Shown here: in pieces, positions 1 to 6,031 of the stretch
Layout: every line of letters starts with the position of its first letter
Numbering within the stretch: the stretch's first letter is position 1
Assembly (NCBI GenBank): GCA_030639445.1
Contig: DAOWCR010000030.1
Location: 1 to 9,972 of the forward strand
Reading direction: 5' to 3'
DNA: 9,972 nucleotides
DNA from: Dehalococcoidales bacterium
GTDB lineage: Bacteria; Chloroflexota; Dehalococcoidia; Dehalococcoidales; RBG-16-60-22
The notes under the pieces: generated by a model
Databases searched by the model: none
What the model was told of the DNA's origin: nothing
Seen by the model: the letters and a program-made list of their open reading frames with translations, nothing else
Position numbers and translations under genes: made by a program

Positions 1-39
1 GCAGATTATTTGCTACCTCGCACCGTTAATTTTTTATTT

Positions 40-160
40 GGTGACCCCATCCCCCTTTAGGTTTTATATGGAAACCCCATCCCCCTTTCTCCCCCTTCCC
101 CTGTGATAAGGGGAAGGGGGAGGATTTATAAAGAGGGACTCCGTCCCTCTAAAACTCCCT
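40..160 (+). repeat. Two-hairpin intergenic repeat, copy A
   Basis: ACCCCATCCCCCTTT occurs at 44-58 and again at 74-88. The second copy leads into a perfect 13-bp stem (89-101 with 110-122, 8-base loop), nine bases, then a perfect 8-bp stem (132-139 with 143-150, 3-base loop) and AAAACTCCCT. The same order of parts occurs on the other strand at 330-420. The segment at 40-60 looks like a truncated extra copy of the leading part. Confidence 0.8.
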
Positions 161-204
161 GCAAGGATATTTCAAGACTTTTGCCCTCTTGAATGCTCTC
201 CGTT

Positions 205-339
205 ATTAGCCCGGGGCAATAAGCGTCAAAATACCTCGCATCATTGACCCAGAGTAAGGAGAGTTAAGACAGACCACTTTATTGATTCAGAGCAGGGAGA
301 ATCAGGGCGGCCGTATGATTAGCTCGGAGCAAGGAGAGT
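205..339. repeat. Degenerate tandem repeat, period 37-38
   Basis: Four related cores of about 22 bases start at 205, 243, 281 and 318 (ATTAGCCCGGGG, ATTGACCCAGAG, ATTGATTCAGAG, ATTAGCTCGGAG, then mostly AAGGAGAGT). The compared pairs share 16-17 of 22 bases. The 15-16 bases between cores are not conserved. Too degenerate and short-spaced for CRISPR. Origin unknown. Confidence 0.6.
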
Positions 340-361
340 AAAAGAGAGGCGAAGCCTCTCT
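339..361 (-). terminator. Second terminator-like hairpin after dnaK
   Basis: An 8-bp stem with a TTC loop, GAGAGGC/GCCTCTC, is followed on the minus strand by TTTTA (counting the last stem base). The short T-run makes it a back-up candidate only. Confidence 0.35.
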
Positions 362-401
362 AAAAATTACTCCCCCTCTCCTTAATTCCAGGAGAGGGGG
401 A
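362..401 (-). terminator. Probable terminator of the dnaK operon
   Basis: The GC-rich 12-bp stem at 371-401 is followed on the minus strand by GTAATTTTTA, giving a five-T run four bases after the stem. It lies about 90 bases past the dnaK stop. It is part of repeat copy B, so the element may have been adopted as a terminator. Confidence 0.5.
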
Positions 402-421
402 TAAAGGGGGTGAGGTCACCA

Positions 422-441
422 TCCTTCCTGTACAGGAAGGA
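422..441. repeat. Perfect 20-bp palindrome
   Basis: TCCTTCCTGTACAGGAAGGA is its own reverse complement. It lies between the dnaK stop and repeat copy B. In RNA it would form an 8-bp stem with a GUAC loop; as DNA it could be a dimeric protein site. No T-run follows, so it is not an intrinsic terminator alone. Confidence 0.7.
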
Positions 442-493
442 CCATATATCCTGAAGGGGATTTCGCTCCTGCATAATTCCCTTATTAACTATT

Positions 494-2413
494 TTATACC
501 TCGCGGAACTCGCCTTCTACCGTGCCTTCGCCTTCACCACCCTCTCCTTCTTCCGGGCTGGGCGGAGCTTCACCTTCCGGCGGCGGCGCCTCGCCCGGCG
601 GTGGTGGTGCCTGCTGCTGGTAAACGGCGGCGCCGACTTTTTGCATCGCTTCGGACAGTTCCTGAGTGGCCTGCCGGATGGCGTCAATATCAGTGCCCGG
701 CAGGGCCGAGCGTACCGCGGCTACCTTACTTTCTACTTCCTGGTTCAGGTCGGCAGGTATCTTGTCCTTCTGCTCGCGGAGGGTCTTCTCGGCGGTATAG
801 GCCAGGGTATCCGCGGTGTTGCGTACTTCTACCTCCTCGCGGCGCCTGGCGTCCTCGGTGGCGTGCAGTTCCGCTTCTTTCTGCATCTTTGCTACTTCTT
901 CCTTGCTCAGTCCGCTGGAGGCGGTGATGGTTATCTTCTGCTCCCGGCCGGTGCCCTTATCAATCGCCTTGACGCTGAGGATGCCGTTGGCGTCAATGTC
1001 AAAGCTGACCTCAACCTGGGGCATGCCGCGCGGCGACGGCAGGATACCGTCCAGCATGAAGCGCCCCAGTGTCCGGTTATCGGCGGCCATGGGTCTTTCC
1101 CCCTGGAGGACGTGAATCTCCACGCTGGGCTGGTTGTCCGCCGCCGTGCTGAAAATCTGGCTCTTGGAGGTGGGGATGGTGGTGTTGCGCGGGATGAGGG
1201 GCGTCGCCACGCTGCCCAGGGTCTCGATACCCAGGGTAAGGGGGGTAACATCAAGCAGCAGGATGTCCTTGACATCCCCTTTCAGCACCCCGGCCTGGAT
1301 GGCGGCCCCGACGGCGACCACCTCATCCGGGTTGACCCCCTTGTGGAGTTCCTTGTTGAAGAATTGCTTTACTTTTTCCTGTACCAGCGGCATCCGGGTC
1401 TGCCCGCCGACCAGAATCACTTCGTCAATCTGGGCGGTGGTCTTTTCGGCGTCTTCCAGCGCCTGCTTGCAGGGCCCGATGGTTTTCTCCACTAAATCCA
1501 TGACCAGCTGCTCCAGCTTCGCCCGGGTAAGGGGGATGTTCAGGTGCTTGGGGCCGCTGGCGTCGGCGGTGACGAAGGGGAGGTTTACCTCGGTCTGCTG
1601 GACGGTGGACAGCTCGCTCTTGGCCTTTTCGGCAGCTTCTTTCAGTCGCTGGAGGGCCATTTTATCCTGTCTCAGGTCTATGCCCTGGTCTCGCTTGAAC
1701 TCATCGCAAAGCCAGTCCATAACTCTCTGGTCAAAGTCGTCGCCGCCGAGGTGGGTATCGCCGTTGGTTGACTTGACCTGGAAAGTGCCTTCGCCCAGCT
1801 CAAGGATGGAGATATCAAAGGTGCCGCCGCCCAGGTCATAGACGGCGATGGTCTCGTCATGTTTTTTGTCCAGCCCGTAGGCCAGGGCAGCGGCGGTGGG
1901 TTCGTTGACGATGCGCAGCACCTCCAGGCCGGCGATTTTACCGGCGTCCTTGGTGGCCTGCCGCTGGCTATCGTTGAAGTAGGCCGGCACGGTGATGACG
2001 GCTTCGGTGACTTTCTCCCCGAGGTAAGCTTCAGCGTCCGTTTTCAGTTTTTGCAGAATCATCGCCGAGATTTCGGGAGGGCTGTAATCTTTGGCGCCCA
2101 TGACTACCCGGGCGTCGCCGTTGGTGGCTTTCGTTATCTTGAAGGGCAGCATTTTGCGGTCGTATTCCGTGCTCGGTTCGTCGTACTTGCGCCCCATCAG
2201 GCGTTTGATGCTGAAGATGGTATTATCGGGATTGGTTACCGCCTGGCGCTTGGCTACCTGTCCCGCCAGGCGTTCCCCGTTCTTGTTCGTGGCGACGGTC
2301 GACGGGGTAATGCGCCCGCCCTCGGCGTTAGTAATGATTACCGGCTCGCCGGCCTCCATTACCGCCACGGCGGAATTAGTGGTGCCTAAATCAATACCTA
2401 TCACTCTGGCCAT
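494..2413 (-). CDS. dnaK: Molecular chaperone DnaK (Hsp70)
   Basis: Full-length 639-residue Hsp70, an ATP-driven cytosolic chaperone that works with GrpE and a J-protein. Seen: the N-terminal phosphate loop IGIDLGTTNS (5-14), the catalytic-lysine context SIKRL (K70), VYDLGGGTFDIS (191-202) and VILVGGQTRMPLVQ (332-345). The interdomain linker is around DVKDILLLDVTP (380-391). The substrate-binding beta domain includes HVLQGER (434-440), followed by a helical lid from about 503. The segment of the nucleotide-binding domain around 80-110 is present as in E. coli DnaK. The last 40 or so residues are a Pro/Glu/Gly-rich disordered tail ending EGEFREV, where other DnaKs have a DAEFEE-type end. The ATG follows the grpE TAA with no intervening base, and a GGAGGA ribosome site sits inside the end of grpE. 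It is the last gene of the hrcA-grpE-dnaK operon visible here; no dnaJ follows in the window. A long antisense reading frame is an artefact of DnaK codon use. Confidence 0.99.
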   Translation of the reverse strand: MARVIGIDLGTTNSAVAVMEAGEPVIITNAEGGRITPSTVATNKNGERLAGQVAKRQAVTNPDNTIFSIKRLMGRKYDEPSTEYDRKMLPFKITKATNGDARVVMGAKDYSPPEISAMILQKLKTDAEAYLGEKVTEAVITVPAYFNDSQRQATKDAGKIAGLEVLRIVNEPTAAALAYGLDKKHDETIAVYDLGGGTFDISILELGEGTFQVKSTNGDTHLGGDDFDQRVMDWLCDEFKRDQGIDLRQDKMALQRLKEAAEKAKSELSTVQQTEVNLPFVTADASGPKHLNIPLTRAKLEQLVMDLVEKTIGPCKQALEDAEKTTAQIDEVILVGGQTRMPLVQEKVKQFFNKELHKGVNPDEVVAVGAAIQAGVLKGDVKDILLLDVTPLTLGIETLGSVATPLIPRNTTIPTSKSQIFSTAADNQPSVEIHVLQGERPMAADNRTLGRFMLDGILPSPRGMPQVEVSFDIDANGILSVKAIDKGTGREQKITITASSGLSKEEVAKMQKEAELHATEDARRREEVEVRNTADTLAYTAEKTLREQKDKIPADLNQEVESKVAAVRSALPGTDIDAIRQATQELSEAMQKVGAAVYQQQAPPPPGEAPPPEGEAPPSPEEGEGGEGEGTVEGEFREV

Positions 2414-2962
2414 TTATCCGTCCTCCTTTTCTGCCTCTTCTCCATGGCCAACTACGGCCATAGTTGGCCGGATAACGCTATCATGTAACTTGTAACCTTT
2501 TCTTACTTCTTCAATAACTATGCCTTCTTCACCTTTATCCTGCCTGACTGCTTCGTGCAGGTTGGGGTCAAAAGGCTGGCCCAGCGCCTCAATCGGGGTC
2601 AGTCCCTGGGCCTCAAGGGTGGTCTGGAACTTGCGCGTAATCAGCCTGATGCCGTCTATCCAGGAGTGCCTGGCCGGTTTCGGCGCGGTAGAATTCAGGG
2701 CCCGTTCCAGGTCGTCCAGGACAGGTAAAAGGCCGAGTATGAGGCTGGCATTGGCGAACTGGCGGAACTCCTGCCGGTCCTGTTCGTGGCGCCGCTTGTA
2801 GTTAATGAAGTCGGCCTGGGCCCTTTGCCAGCTGGCCAGGTAGCTTTCCGCCTTCTCCTTTTCCTCGGCCAGCGCCTGTTTCAGGCTCTCGATATCCTCC
2901 GTCTCCGGGACTTCCGGAGCGGCTTCATTGTTTAAATTTTCTTCTGCTTCTGGTGGCATCAT
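2414..2962 (-). CDS. grpE: GrpE, nucleotide exchange factor for DnaK
   Basis: A 182-residue GrpE, which as a dimer releases ADP from DnaK in the cytosol. Seen: an acidic, probably disordered N-terminus (1-22); a long coiled-coil segment (about 23-65) containing RAQADFINYKRR; the helical LLPVLDDLERAL (78-89); and the C-terminal beta domain with GQPFDPNLHEAV (128-139) and GYKLHDSVIRPTMAVV (156-171). All are standard GrpE signatures, and the length is normal for the family. Two adjacent ATGs (M1, M2) are possible starts. AGGA lies six bases before the first, so the first is used here. The gene is separated from hrcA by 132 bases that show no convincing promoter, so it is probably co-transcribed from the CIRCE-controlled promoter. 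Confidence 0.97.
   Translation of the reverse strand: MMPPEAEENLNNEAAPEVPETEDIESLKQALAEEKEKAESYLASWQRAQADFINYKRRHEQDRQEFRQFANASLILGLLPVLDDLERALNSTAPKPARHSWIDGIRLITRKFQTTLEAQGLTPIEALGQPFDPNLHEAVRQDKGEEGIVIEEVRKGYKLHDSVIRPTMAVVGHGEEAEKEDG
2421..2426 (-). promoter_or_regulatory. dnaK ribosome binding site inside grpE
   Basis: Read on the minus strand this is GGAGGA, seven bases before the dnaK ATG. The intervening bases are the last grpE codon region and its TAA stop, which directly abuts the ATG. The strong site plus the zero-base gap favours the assigned dnaK start and suggests translational coupling. Confidence 0.85.
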
Positions 2963-3094
2963 TGTTTTTCCTGATTTAGTCTACCTTACTCGCCGGTTTA
3001 TTAATATGACTTTAGTCACTTCATCCCCGTCTCTACATTCCGAAAAGAGAAAAACCGGTGGCAGAGTGGGACGGTTCTCATCTTTTGGTCATGG

Positions 3095-4147
3095 TCAGCC
3101 GGTATCAGGCCGGGCTGGCCCGGGAGGCGGTTCTTTGCCGTATAATACCGCCACCAGCCCGCTCAGCAGCGAGGCCAGATAGCCTACGGTGGAGATGGTG
3201 TGGGCGTAGGGCATCCGGGTGGGGCCAAGCACGCTTACCGTGCCCTCGGCTTCTTCCGGGATACCGTATTTGCTGATGACCAGGCTGTAGTTGTGGAAAA
3301 CCTCGTCTTGATTCTCCTTGCCGATAATTACCCGCACCTGTTGACTTTCCAGTTTCTTCGGGGCGAGGGTCGGCAGCAGGTTTCGGTGCTCCACCAGTTC
3401 CATTAAGCCGAGCATTTTATGGCTGTGGGTGAATTCGGGCTGGTTTAGCATAAAGTGCAGACCATCGAGATAAGGCACTTCGTACTCCCGCGCATCTTCA
3501 TCCTGCATCATCTTTACCAGGAGGTCGGTTAGCTGCTTTTCGGTGGAGGAGAGGATAGCGTCTTTGGCCAGAATCTTGCGGCGGGTCAGGCCGGCATAAG
3601 TCTCATTTAGTTTGTTGGCCATCGCCGTTAGCTCCGGTTGAGATATAATCCGTTCCCAGAGTACCAGCTGCTGCTTCAGCTTGGCGCCGTGAAGGACCAG
3701 GACCACCAGCGCCAGAGAGTCCTGCAGGGCGACCAGTTCCAGGTGCTTCAGTCGGCAGTCCGTTGACTTGGGCATGGTGACGACGGCGACATTTTGTACT
3801 TGCTGGGCCAGGAGCGTGGCGGCCAGACTGAGCCACTTCTCCAGCTCTTTCTCTACCTGGTGGAAGAGGTGGCTGAGGAAGCGCTGCTCGGTCGGGGAGA
3901 GCCGGACATCTTTTAACGATGCCACGTAGTAGCGGTAGCCGTTATCCGAGGGGATGCTGCCGGCGGAGGGGTGGGCGCGGGTGATATAGCCTTCCTGCTC
4001 CAGGCGGGCCATCTCGTTACGGACGGTAGCCGAGCTTACTCCCAGCTCGGGGTCGCTGGCGATGTCCTGTGATGGCACGGGTATCGCCCGGGCAATATAC
4101 TGTCCCACTATCGACCTGAGTATGGTTCCGGTTCGGGCGGATAACAT
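3095..4147 (-). CDS. hrcA: Heat-inducible transcription repressor HrcA
   Basis: A 350-residue HrcA, the dimeric repressor that binds CIRCE and is kept active by chaperonin. Seen: an N-terminal winged helix (about 1-75) with GVSSATVRNEMARLEQEGYI (36-55) and HPSAGSIPSDNGYRYYV (59-75), where many HrcAs have SAGRIP. The central and C-terminal GAF-like/dimerisation region includes IIGKEN (274-279) and GPTRMPYAHTISTVGYLASL (308-327), a typical HrcA ending. About 15 residues rich in Pro/Gly follow. The ATG has GGGAG six bases upstream. It is the first gene of the hrcA-grpE-dnaK operon, with its own operator 12 bases before the start codon, so it should be autoregulated. Confidence 0.98.
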   Translation of the reverse strand: MLSARTGTILRSIVGQYIARAIPVPSQDIASDPELGVSSATVRNEMARLEQEGYITRAHPSAGSIPSDNGYRYYVASLKDVRLSPTEQRFLSHLFHQVEKELEKWLSLAATLLAQQVQNVAVVTMPKSTDCRLKHLELVALQDSLALVVLVLHGAKLKQQLVLWERIISQPELTAMANKLNETYAGLTRRKILAKDAILSSTEKQLTDLLVKMMQDEDAREYEVPYLDGLHFMLNQPEFTHSHKMLGLMELVEHRNLLPTLAPKKLESQQVRVIIGKENQDEVFHNYSLVISKYGIPEEAEGTVSVLGPTRMPYAHTISTVGYLASLLSGLVAVLYGKEPPPGPARPDTG

Positions 4148-4159
4148 CTCAATCTCCCG

Positions 4160-4186
4160 TTAGCACTCTAAGGCTAAGACTGCTAA
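4160..4186 (-). promoter_or_regulatory. CIRCE operator (HrcA binding site)
   Basis: The plus strand reads TTAGCACTC (4160-4168), nine bases, then GACTGCTAA (4178-4186). The established CIRCE consensus is TTAGCACTC-N9-GAGTGCTAA. Both spacing and sequence match, with one mismatch (C for G in the second half). It lies between the predicted transcription start and the hrcA start codon, the usual position for blocking initiation. Confidence 0.96.
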
Positions 4187-4194
4187 CCGATATT

Positions 4195-4224
4195 AATTTA
4201 ACATCTTTGGTAATTACTTGTCAA
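4195..4224 (-). promoter_or_regulatory. Sigma70-like promoter of hrcA-grpE-dnaK
   Basis: On the minus strand a perfect TTGACA (4219-4224) is followed 17 bases later by TTAAAT (4196-4201), or 18 bases later by TAAATT (4195-4200). Each -10 matches the consensus at four of six positions. The implied start near 4188 falls at the edge of CIRCE, so HrcA bound there would occlude RNA polymerase. Confidence 0.8.
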
Positions 4225-4265
4225 GAAAAATTTCGGGGCCAGGGCAGACACGTACCCCGGCCCCG
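4225..4265 (-). terminator. Intrinsic terminator of the response regulator gene
   Basis: CGGGGCC (4234-4240) pairs with GGCCCCG (4259-4265). The stem continues after one mismatch with GGG/CCC, leaving a loop of about ten bases. On the minus strand the stem is followed by AAATTTTTC. The T-run directly abuts the TTGACA of the downstream hrcA promoter, so termination and initiation signals are packed together. Confidence 0.72.
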
Positions 4266-4410
4266 GCTTACCGTTATGGCTGGCCGGCAATAGCTAACGG
4301 GTGGAGCGATGATGATATGACGGCGAGTGATAACCGGCGGGCGCCCTGAGGGTAATATTTGTGGCAGACAAAAGCGGAGGCGGACCGTTGTCAAATCAAT
4401 ACGGACGGTC

Positions 4411-5106
4411 TTACGCGCCGAGGAACTTGTAGCCCGTCCCTTCCACATCGAATATCAGGGTCGTGATGCCGGGCTTCTTCTCCAGTTCATTCTTGAGTCT
4501 CTTGATACAGGTTCTGAGATATTCAATGTCAGCTTTGTGCTCCGGCCCCAAAGCCTTCTCCAGGAGGGCCTCGTTGGAGAGCACCATGCCCTCGTTGGTC
4601 ACCAACTGATAAAGCAGGCTATACTCGCTGGGGCTCAGCTTTAGGACTTCATTGCCAATGCTAACCTCCATGCTGGTAAAGTCAACCCTCAACTCGCCCC
4701 TGATGTAAAGCTTCCCGGCAATCCCGGCACCGCTTTCCGGTATTTTCCGGCGGCGAAGCACCGCTTTCACCCGGGCCAAAAACTCACCGGTGGCGAAGGG
4801 CTTGACAATATAGTCATCAGCGCCCAGTTCCAGCCCCTTGATGACATCCACTTCCGCTTCCTTGGCGGTGAAGATAATTAACGGTACATCGGAGAAGCTG
4901 CGAATCTGACGCAGTACCTGAAAGCCGTCTAAATCGGGCAGGCCGAGATCGAGGATAACGATGTCCGGAGCTTCTTTCCGGACTAACTCCACTCCCCTGC
5001 CCCCGAAAAAGGTGGTAATCAAGCCAGCCTCGGGCCATCTGAGCTCAAGAATCATAGCCACCGCTTCTAATATCTCGGGATTGTCCTCAATTAGTAAAAC
5101 TTTCAT
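4411..5106 (-). CDS. OmpR/PhoB-family response regulator
   Basis: A 231-residue two-component response regulator with a normal domain order. The receiver domain (about 1-120) has the acidic pair E7-D8, phosphoacceptor D53 in VILDLGLPDLDG, the switch threonine T80 in IIFTAKE, and K102 in VKPF. A linker leads to a winged-helix DNA-binding domain (about 132-231) with LSPSEYSLLYQLVTNEGMVLS, IEYLRTCIKRLKNELEKK and the closing VEGTGYKFLG. It would bind DNA after phosphorylation by a histidine kinase, but no kinase is adjacent: the downstream neighbour is hrcA behind a terminator, and the upstream gene is divergent. Regulon and signal cannot be told from sequence. The start codon has only a weak ribosome site (GGTAG-like), but the protein begins exactly where receiver domains begin. 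Confidence 0.95.
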   Translation of the reverse strand: MKVLLIEDNPEILEAVAMILELRWPEAGLITTFFGGRGVELVRKEAPDIVILDLGLPDLDGFQVLRQIRSFSDVPLIIFTAKEAEVDVIKGLELGADDYIVKPFATGEFLARVKAVLRRRKIPESGAGIAGKLYIRGELRVDFTSMEVSIGNEVLKLSPSEYSLLYQLVTNEGMVLSNEALLEKALGPEHKADIEYLRTCIKRLKNELEKKPGITTLIFDVEGTGYKFLGA

Positions 5107-5162
5107 ACTTCTACCCGCGGGTCAGGGGTGCCCTCGTATGATTCCCTAAACTACATAACTGT

Positions 5163-5190
5163 ATTCTAGCATACTCGGTATAAAGTGCAA
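5163..5190 (-). promoter_or_regulatory. Promoter of the response regulator gene
   Basis: On the minus strand TTGCAC (5185-5190), 16 bases, then TAGAAT (5163-5168), preceded by TGC, which makes an extended -10. The -10 matches the consensus at five of six positions; the -35 is poor beyond TTG. It would give a leader of about 50 bases. Confidence 0.55.
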
Positions 5191-5240
5191 GCGTATAAGG
5201 TAAATCGGGCAACCGGTTTCTGTGCCGATAGTATTAAATC

Positions 5241-5319
5241 TCAGGACCCCGGACCCTTTGCTGGCTGGCCCGGCGAATTAGCCAGGGGAAGGGGAATACC
5301 GGGAAACGGGGGCACCTGA
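5241..5319. other. Long imperfect stem-loop in a divergent intergenic region
   Basis: Nested complementary blocks stack into one arm. TCAGG (5241-5245) pairs with CCTGA (5315-5319), CCCGG (5248-5252) with CCGGG (5299-5303), CCCTTT (5254-5259) with GAAGGG (5288-5293, one G-T pair), and CTGGCT (5261-5266) with AGCCAG (5280-5285), around a 13-base loop. No T-run follows on the plus strand, and only a weak T-rich stretch follows on the minus strand, so it is not a clear terminator. It lies upstream of both divergent promoters. It could be a non-coding RNA, a palindromic repeat or a chance fold. Confidence 0.45.
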
Positions 5320-5362
5320 TAAAAACCAGGAGGGCGAAGGCGCTAAACAGTCGTCGCGTTCC

Positions 5363-5391
5363 TTGACCGTAAAACTCACCTGTGCTATATT
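5363..5391 (+). promoter_or_regulatory. Promoter of the metallo-beta-lactamase-fold gene, leaderless
   Basis: TTGACC (5363-5368), exactly 17 bases, then TATATT (5386-5391); each box matches the consensus at five of six positions. The ATG at 5399 begins seven bases after the -10, just where transcription should start, so the mRNA would have no leader. An in-frame TTG at 5363 is part of this -35 box and so is unlikely to be the start codon. Confidence 0.72.
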
Positions 5392-5398
5392 TGGGCAG

Positions 5399-6031
5399 AT
5401 GGATATTAACTGGTTCGGTCATTCCTGCTTTCGGATCAGGGGGAAACAGGCGGTAATTATTACTGACCCGATACCACCGGACCTGGGTTATTCCCCGGAT
5501 AAGCCAACGGCCGATATCGTCACGGTAAGCCATCAGCACCCGTCCCATGCTTACGTTAAGGGAGTTGGTGGCGAGCCCAAGCTGGTCACCGGGCCCGGAG
5601 AGTACGAAATTAGCGGTGTCCTGATTATCGGGATACCGACCTTCCATGATGCGGTGGGGGGTAAAGAGAAGGGTAAGAACACGGTCTTTCTTATGGAGGT
5701 GGACGGGGTAGCCATATGTCACCTTGGTGACCTGGGCCATGTGCTGACCACTGAGCAGGTAGAGGAGATAGGTGATGTGGACGTGCTCCTGCTTCCGGTG
5801 GGCGGGATATCCACGATTGATGCGCCGATGGCGGCCGAGGTAATTCGCCAGCTGGAACCGGAAGTGGTGGTGCCGATGCACTACAAGACCCCGGCGCTAA
5901 AACGGGAGCTGGGTACCGTGGAAAAATTCCTCAAGGAAATGGGAACAGAGCAGATTGCCACCCAGCCCAAGTTGTCGCTCACTCCGTCAAGTCTACCGGT
6001 CAGTACCCAGGTGTTTTTACTGGATTATTGA
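5399..6031 (+). CDS. Metallo-beta-lactamase-fold hydrolase (COG2220-like)
   Basis: A 210-residue cytosolic protein with no signal peptide. Seen: N-terminal MDINWFGHSCFRI, typical of the lactamase_B_3/UlaG-like branch; the metal motif SHQHPSHAYV (H45, H47, H50); PGEYEISGV (66-74); H83 in TFHD; D111 in CHLGDLGH; and H161 in VVVPMHYKT. These fit a di-metal hydrolase fold, but the aspartate of the usual HxHxDH is serine here (S49), so the second metal site may be altered. Substrate unknown; family members include lactonases and phosphodiesterases. The ATG at 5399 is preferred over an in-frame TTG at 5363 because homologues of this type begin with the M-x-I-x-W/Y-x-G-H-S pattern and the upstream bases look like a promoter. 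It converges on the next gene, with stop codons overlapping by 7 bp. Confidence 0.9.
   Translation: MDINWFGHSCFRIRGKQAVIITDPIPPDLGYSPDKPTADIVTVSHQHPSHAYVKGVGGEPKLVTGPGEYEISGVLIIGIPTFHDAVGGKEKGKNTVFLMEVDGVAICHLGDLGHVLTTEQVEEIGDVDVLLLPVGGISTIDAPMAAEVIRQLEPEVVVPMHYKTPALKRELGTVEKFLKEMGTEQIATQPKLSLTPSSLPVSTQVFLLDY

Larger units (their letters stand above)
330..420 (-). repeat. Two-hairpin intergenic repeat, copy B (inverted)
   Basis: On the minus strand GGTGACCTCACCCCCTTTAT is followed by a perfect 12-bp stem (371-382 with 390-401, 7-base loop), nine bases, and a perfect 8-bp stem (343-350 with 354-361, 3-base loop). Leader, stem order and nine-base gap match copy A, though many stem bases differ, with pairing kept. 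This is the pattern of a REP- or MITE-like family. Confidence 0.8.

Noticed and set aside
205..339. CRISPR array
   Set aside because: Cores share only about three quarters of their bases and interspaces are 15-16 bases, far outside CRISPR norms; no cas gene is in the window.
641..1495. 284-codon open frame on the plus strand opposite dnaK
   Set aside because: Antisense to the conserved part of dnaK. It resembles the well-known spurious dnaK-antisense frames once annotated as NAD-specific glutamate dehydrogenase; it has no promoter or ribosome site of its own.
3007..3018. Small inverted repeat TGACT-TT-AGTCA between hrcA and grpE as an operator or internal promoter
   Set aside because: Five-bp arms are common by chance, and no convincing -35/-10 pair lies nearby.
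4271..4410. Further small hairpins (for example 4271-4300 and 4383-4410) after the response regulator gene
   Set aside because: Short or bulged stems without an adjacent T-run; the stem at 4234-4265 is the better terminator. No tRNA or known RNA fold was recognised.
5234..5881. 215-codon minus-strand frame opposite the metallo-beta-lactamase-fold gene
   Set aside because: It overlaps a gene with clear metal-binding motifs, has no recognisable domain, and runs across the structured intergenic region.
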